A program made the translations under genes and the position numbers. A model generated the notes under the pieces. That model did no database searches. It was given only the letters and a program-made list of their open reading frames with translations, and had not been told where the DNA came from. Positions 63,964 through 64,000 of a DNA stretch of 64,000 nt are shown in pieces (within the stretch, counting starts at the first letter, position 1; each line of letters opens with the position of its first letter). Origin of the DNA: Planifilum fimeticola (lineage in GTDB: Bacteria > Bacillota > Bacilli > Thermoactinomycetales > DSM-44946); assembly GCF_003001905.1 (NCBI RefSeq), contig NZ_PVNE01000001.1:186001-250000 (forward strand), read 5' to 3'.

Positions 63964-63990
63964 AGCCGGAGAGCCCTCTCCGGCTCTTTT
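63964..63990 (+). terminator. Terminator of the thi operon
   Basis: AGCCGGAGAG (63964-63973) pairs with CTCTCCGGCT (63976-63985) and is followed by CTTTTC. Confidence 0.8.
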
Positions 63991-64000
63991 CTTTGAGTTG

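Overview
The window reads as chromosomal DNA of a GC-rich Firmicute of the order Bacillales. The evidence is a T-box tyrS, acsA divergent from acuABC, ccpA next to aroA and a ytxJ-like gene, a complete liaIHGFSR-type operon, two class A penicillin-binding proteins, a CotA-like laccase and a TagE-like wall teichoic acid glucosyltransferase. Menaquinone genes of the futalosine type (mqnB, mqnD), high GC and many strong GC hairpins would fit a thermophile such as a member of the Thermoactinomycetaceae. That assignment is inference, because no rRNA or marker gene was compared.

Layout. 1-3.0 kb: a decayed-looking edge, a small membrane protein and a membrane-anchored multicopper oxidase. 3.2-4.7 kb: mqnD and mqnB. 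4.9-9.7 kb: a cell-envelope stress operon (LiaI-, LiaH-, LiaG-, LiaF-, LiaS- and LiaR-like). 9.9-13.5 kb: a YkoP-like protein, an SDR protein and tyrS under a tyrosine T-box. 13.6-15.9 kb: a class A PBP. 16.0-21.5 kb: acsA, acuA, acuB, acuC and an SDR gene. 21.7-23.0 kb: an AT-rich island holding a 5'-truncated polymorphic-toxin-like C-terminus and a probable immunity gene. 23.2-29.2 kb: a nitronate monooxygenase, an XRE-cupin regulator divergent from a lactate permease, and a four-gene ABC/GntR cluster. 29.4-36.5 kb: an AraC-type response regulator, hutU, hutI, hutG and a YjiH membrane protein. 36.6-45.8 kb: a frameshifted membrane gene, a methyltransferase, mtnN, ccpA, an SseB-like protein, aroA, an ECF-like sigma/anti-sigma pair, ytxJ, an EamA protein and a ribbon-helix-helix protein. 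45.9-60.5 kb: envelope and spore-type genes (GH3 hexosaminidase, CotA-like laccase, a second class A PBP, a CWB2 amidase, TagE-like transferase), a divergent isocitrate/isopropylmalate-type dehydrogenase, a DUF4145 protein, a small AraC protein and a secreted repeat protein. 60.7-64.0 kb: a TPP riboswitch driving a thiamine-binding protein and a ThiXYZ-type importer.

How the genes fit together. Carbon control is a theme: ccpA lies in the window and good cre-like sites sit at the acsA transcription start and just upstream of hutU. The order tyrS-acsA-acuABC and ccpA-aroA-ytxJ matches the B. subtilis neighbourhood as I remember it, but here the two blocks are about 18 kb apart and the stretch between them holds the toxin remnant, the lactate permease, the ABC cluster and the hut genes. 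Envelope maintenance is the second theme (Lia operon, two PBPs, GH3 hexosaminidase, amidase, teichoic acid glucosylation). The least explained parts are the toxin/immunity remnant, the structured hutG-yjiH spacer, the long leader of the second PBP, the dehydrogenase at 49.7 kb and the secreted repeat protein at 59.7 kb. I saw no CRISPR array, insertion sequence, rRNA or convincing tRNA.
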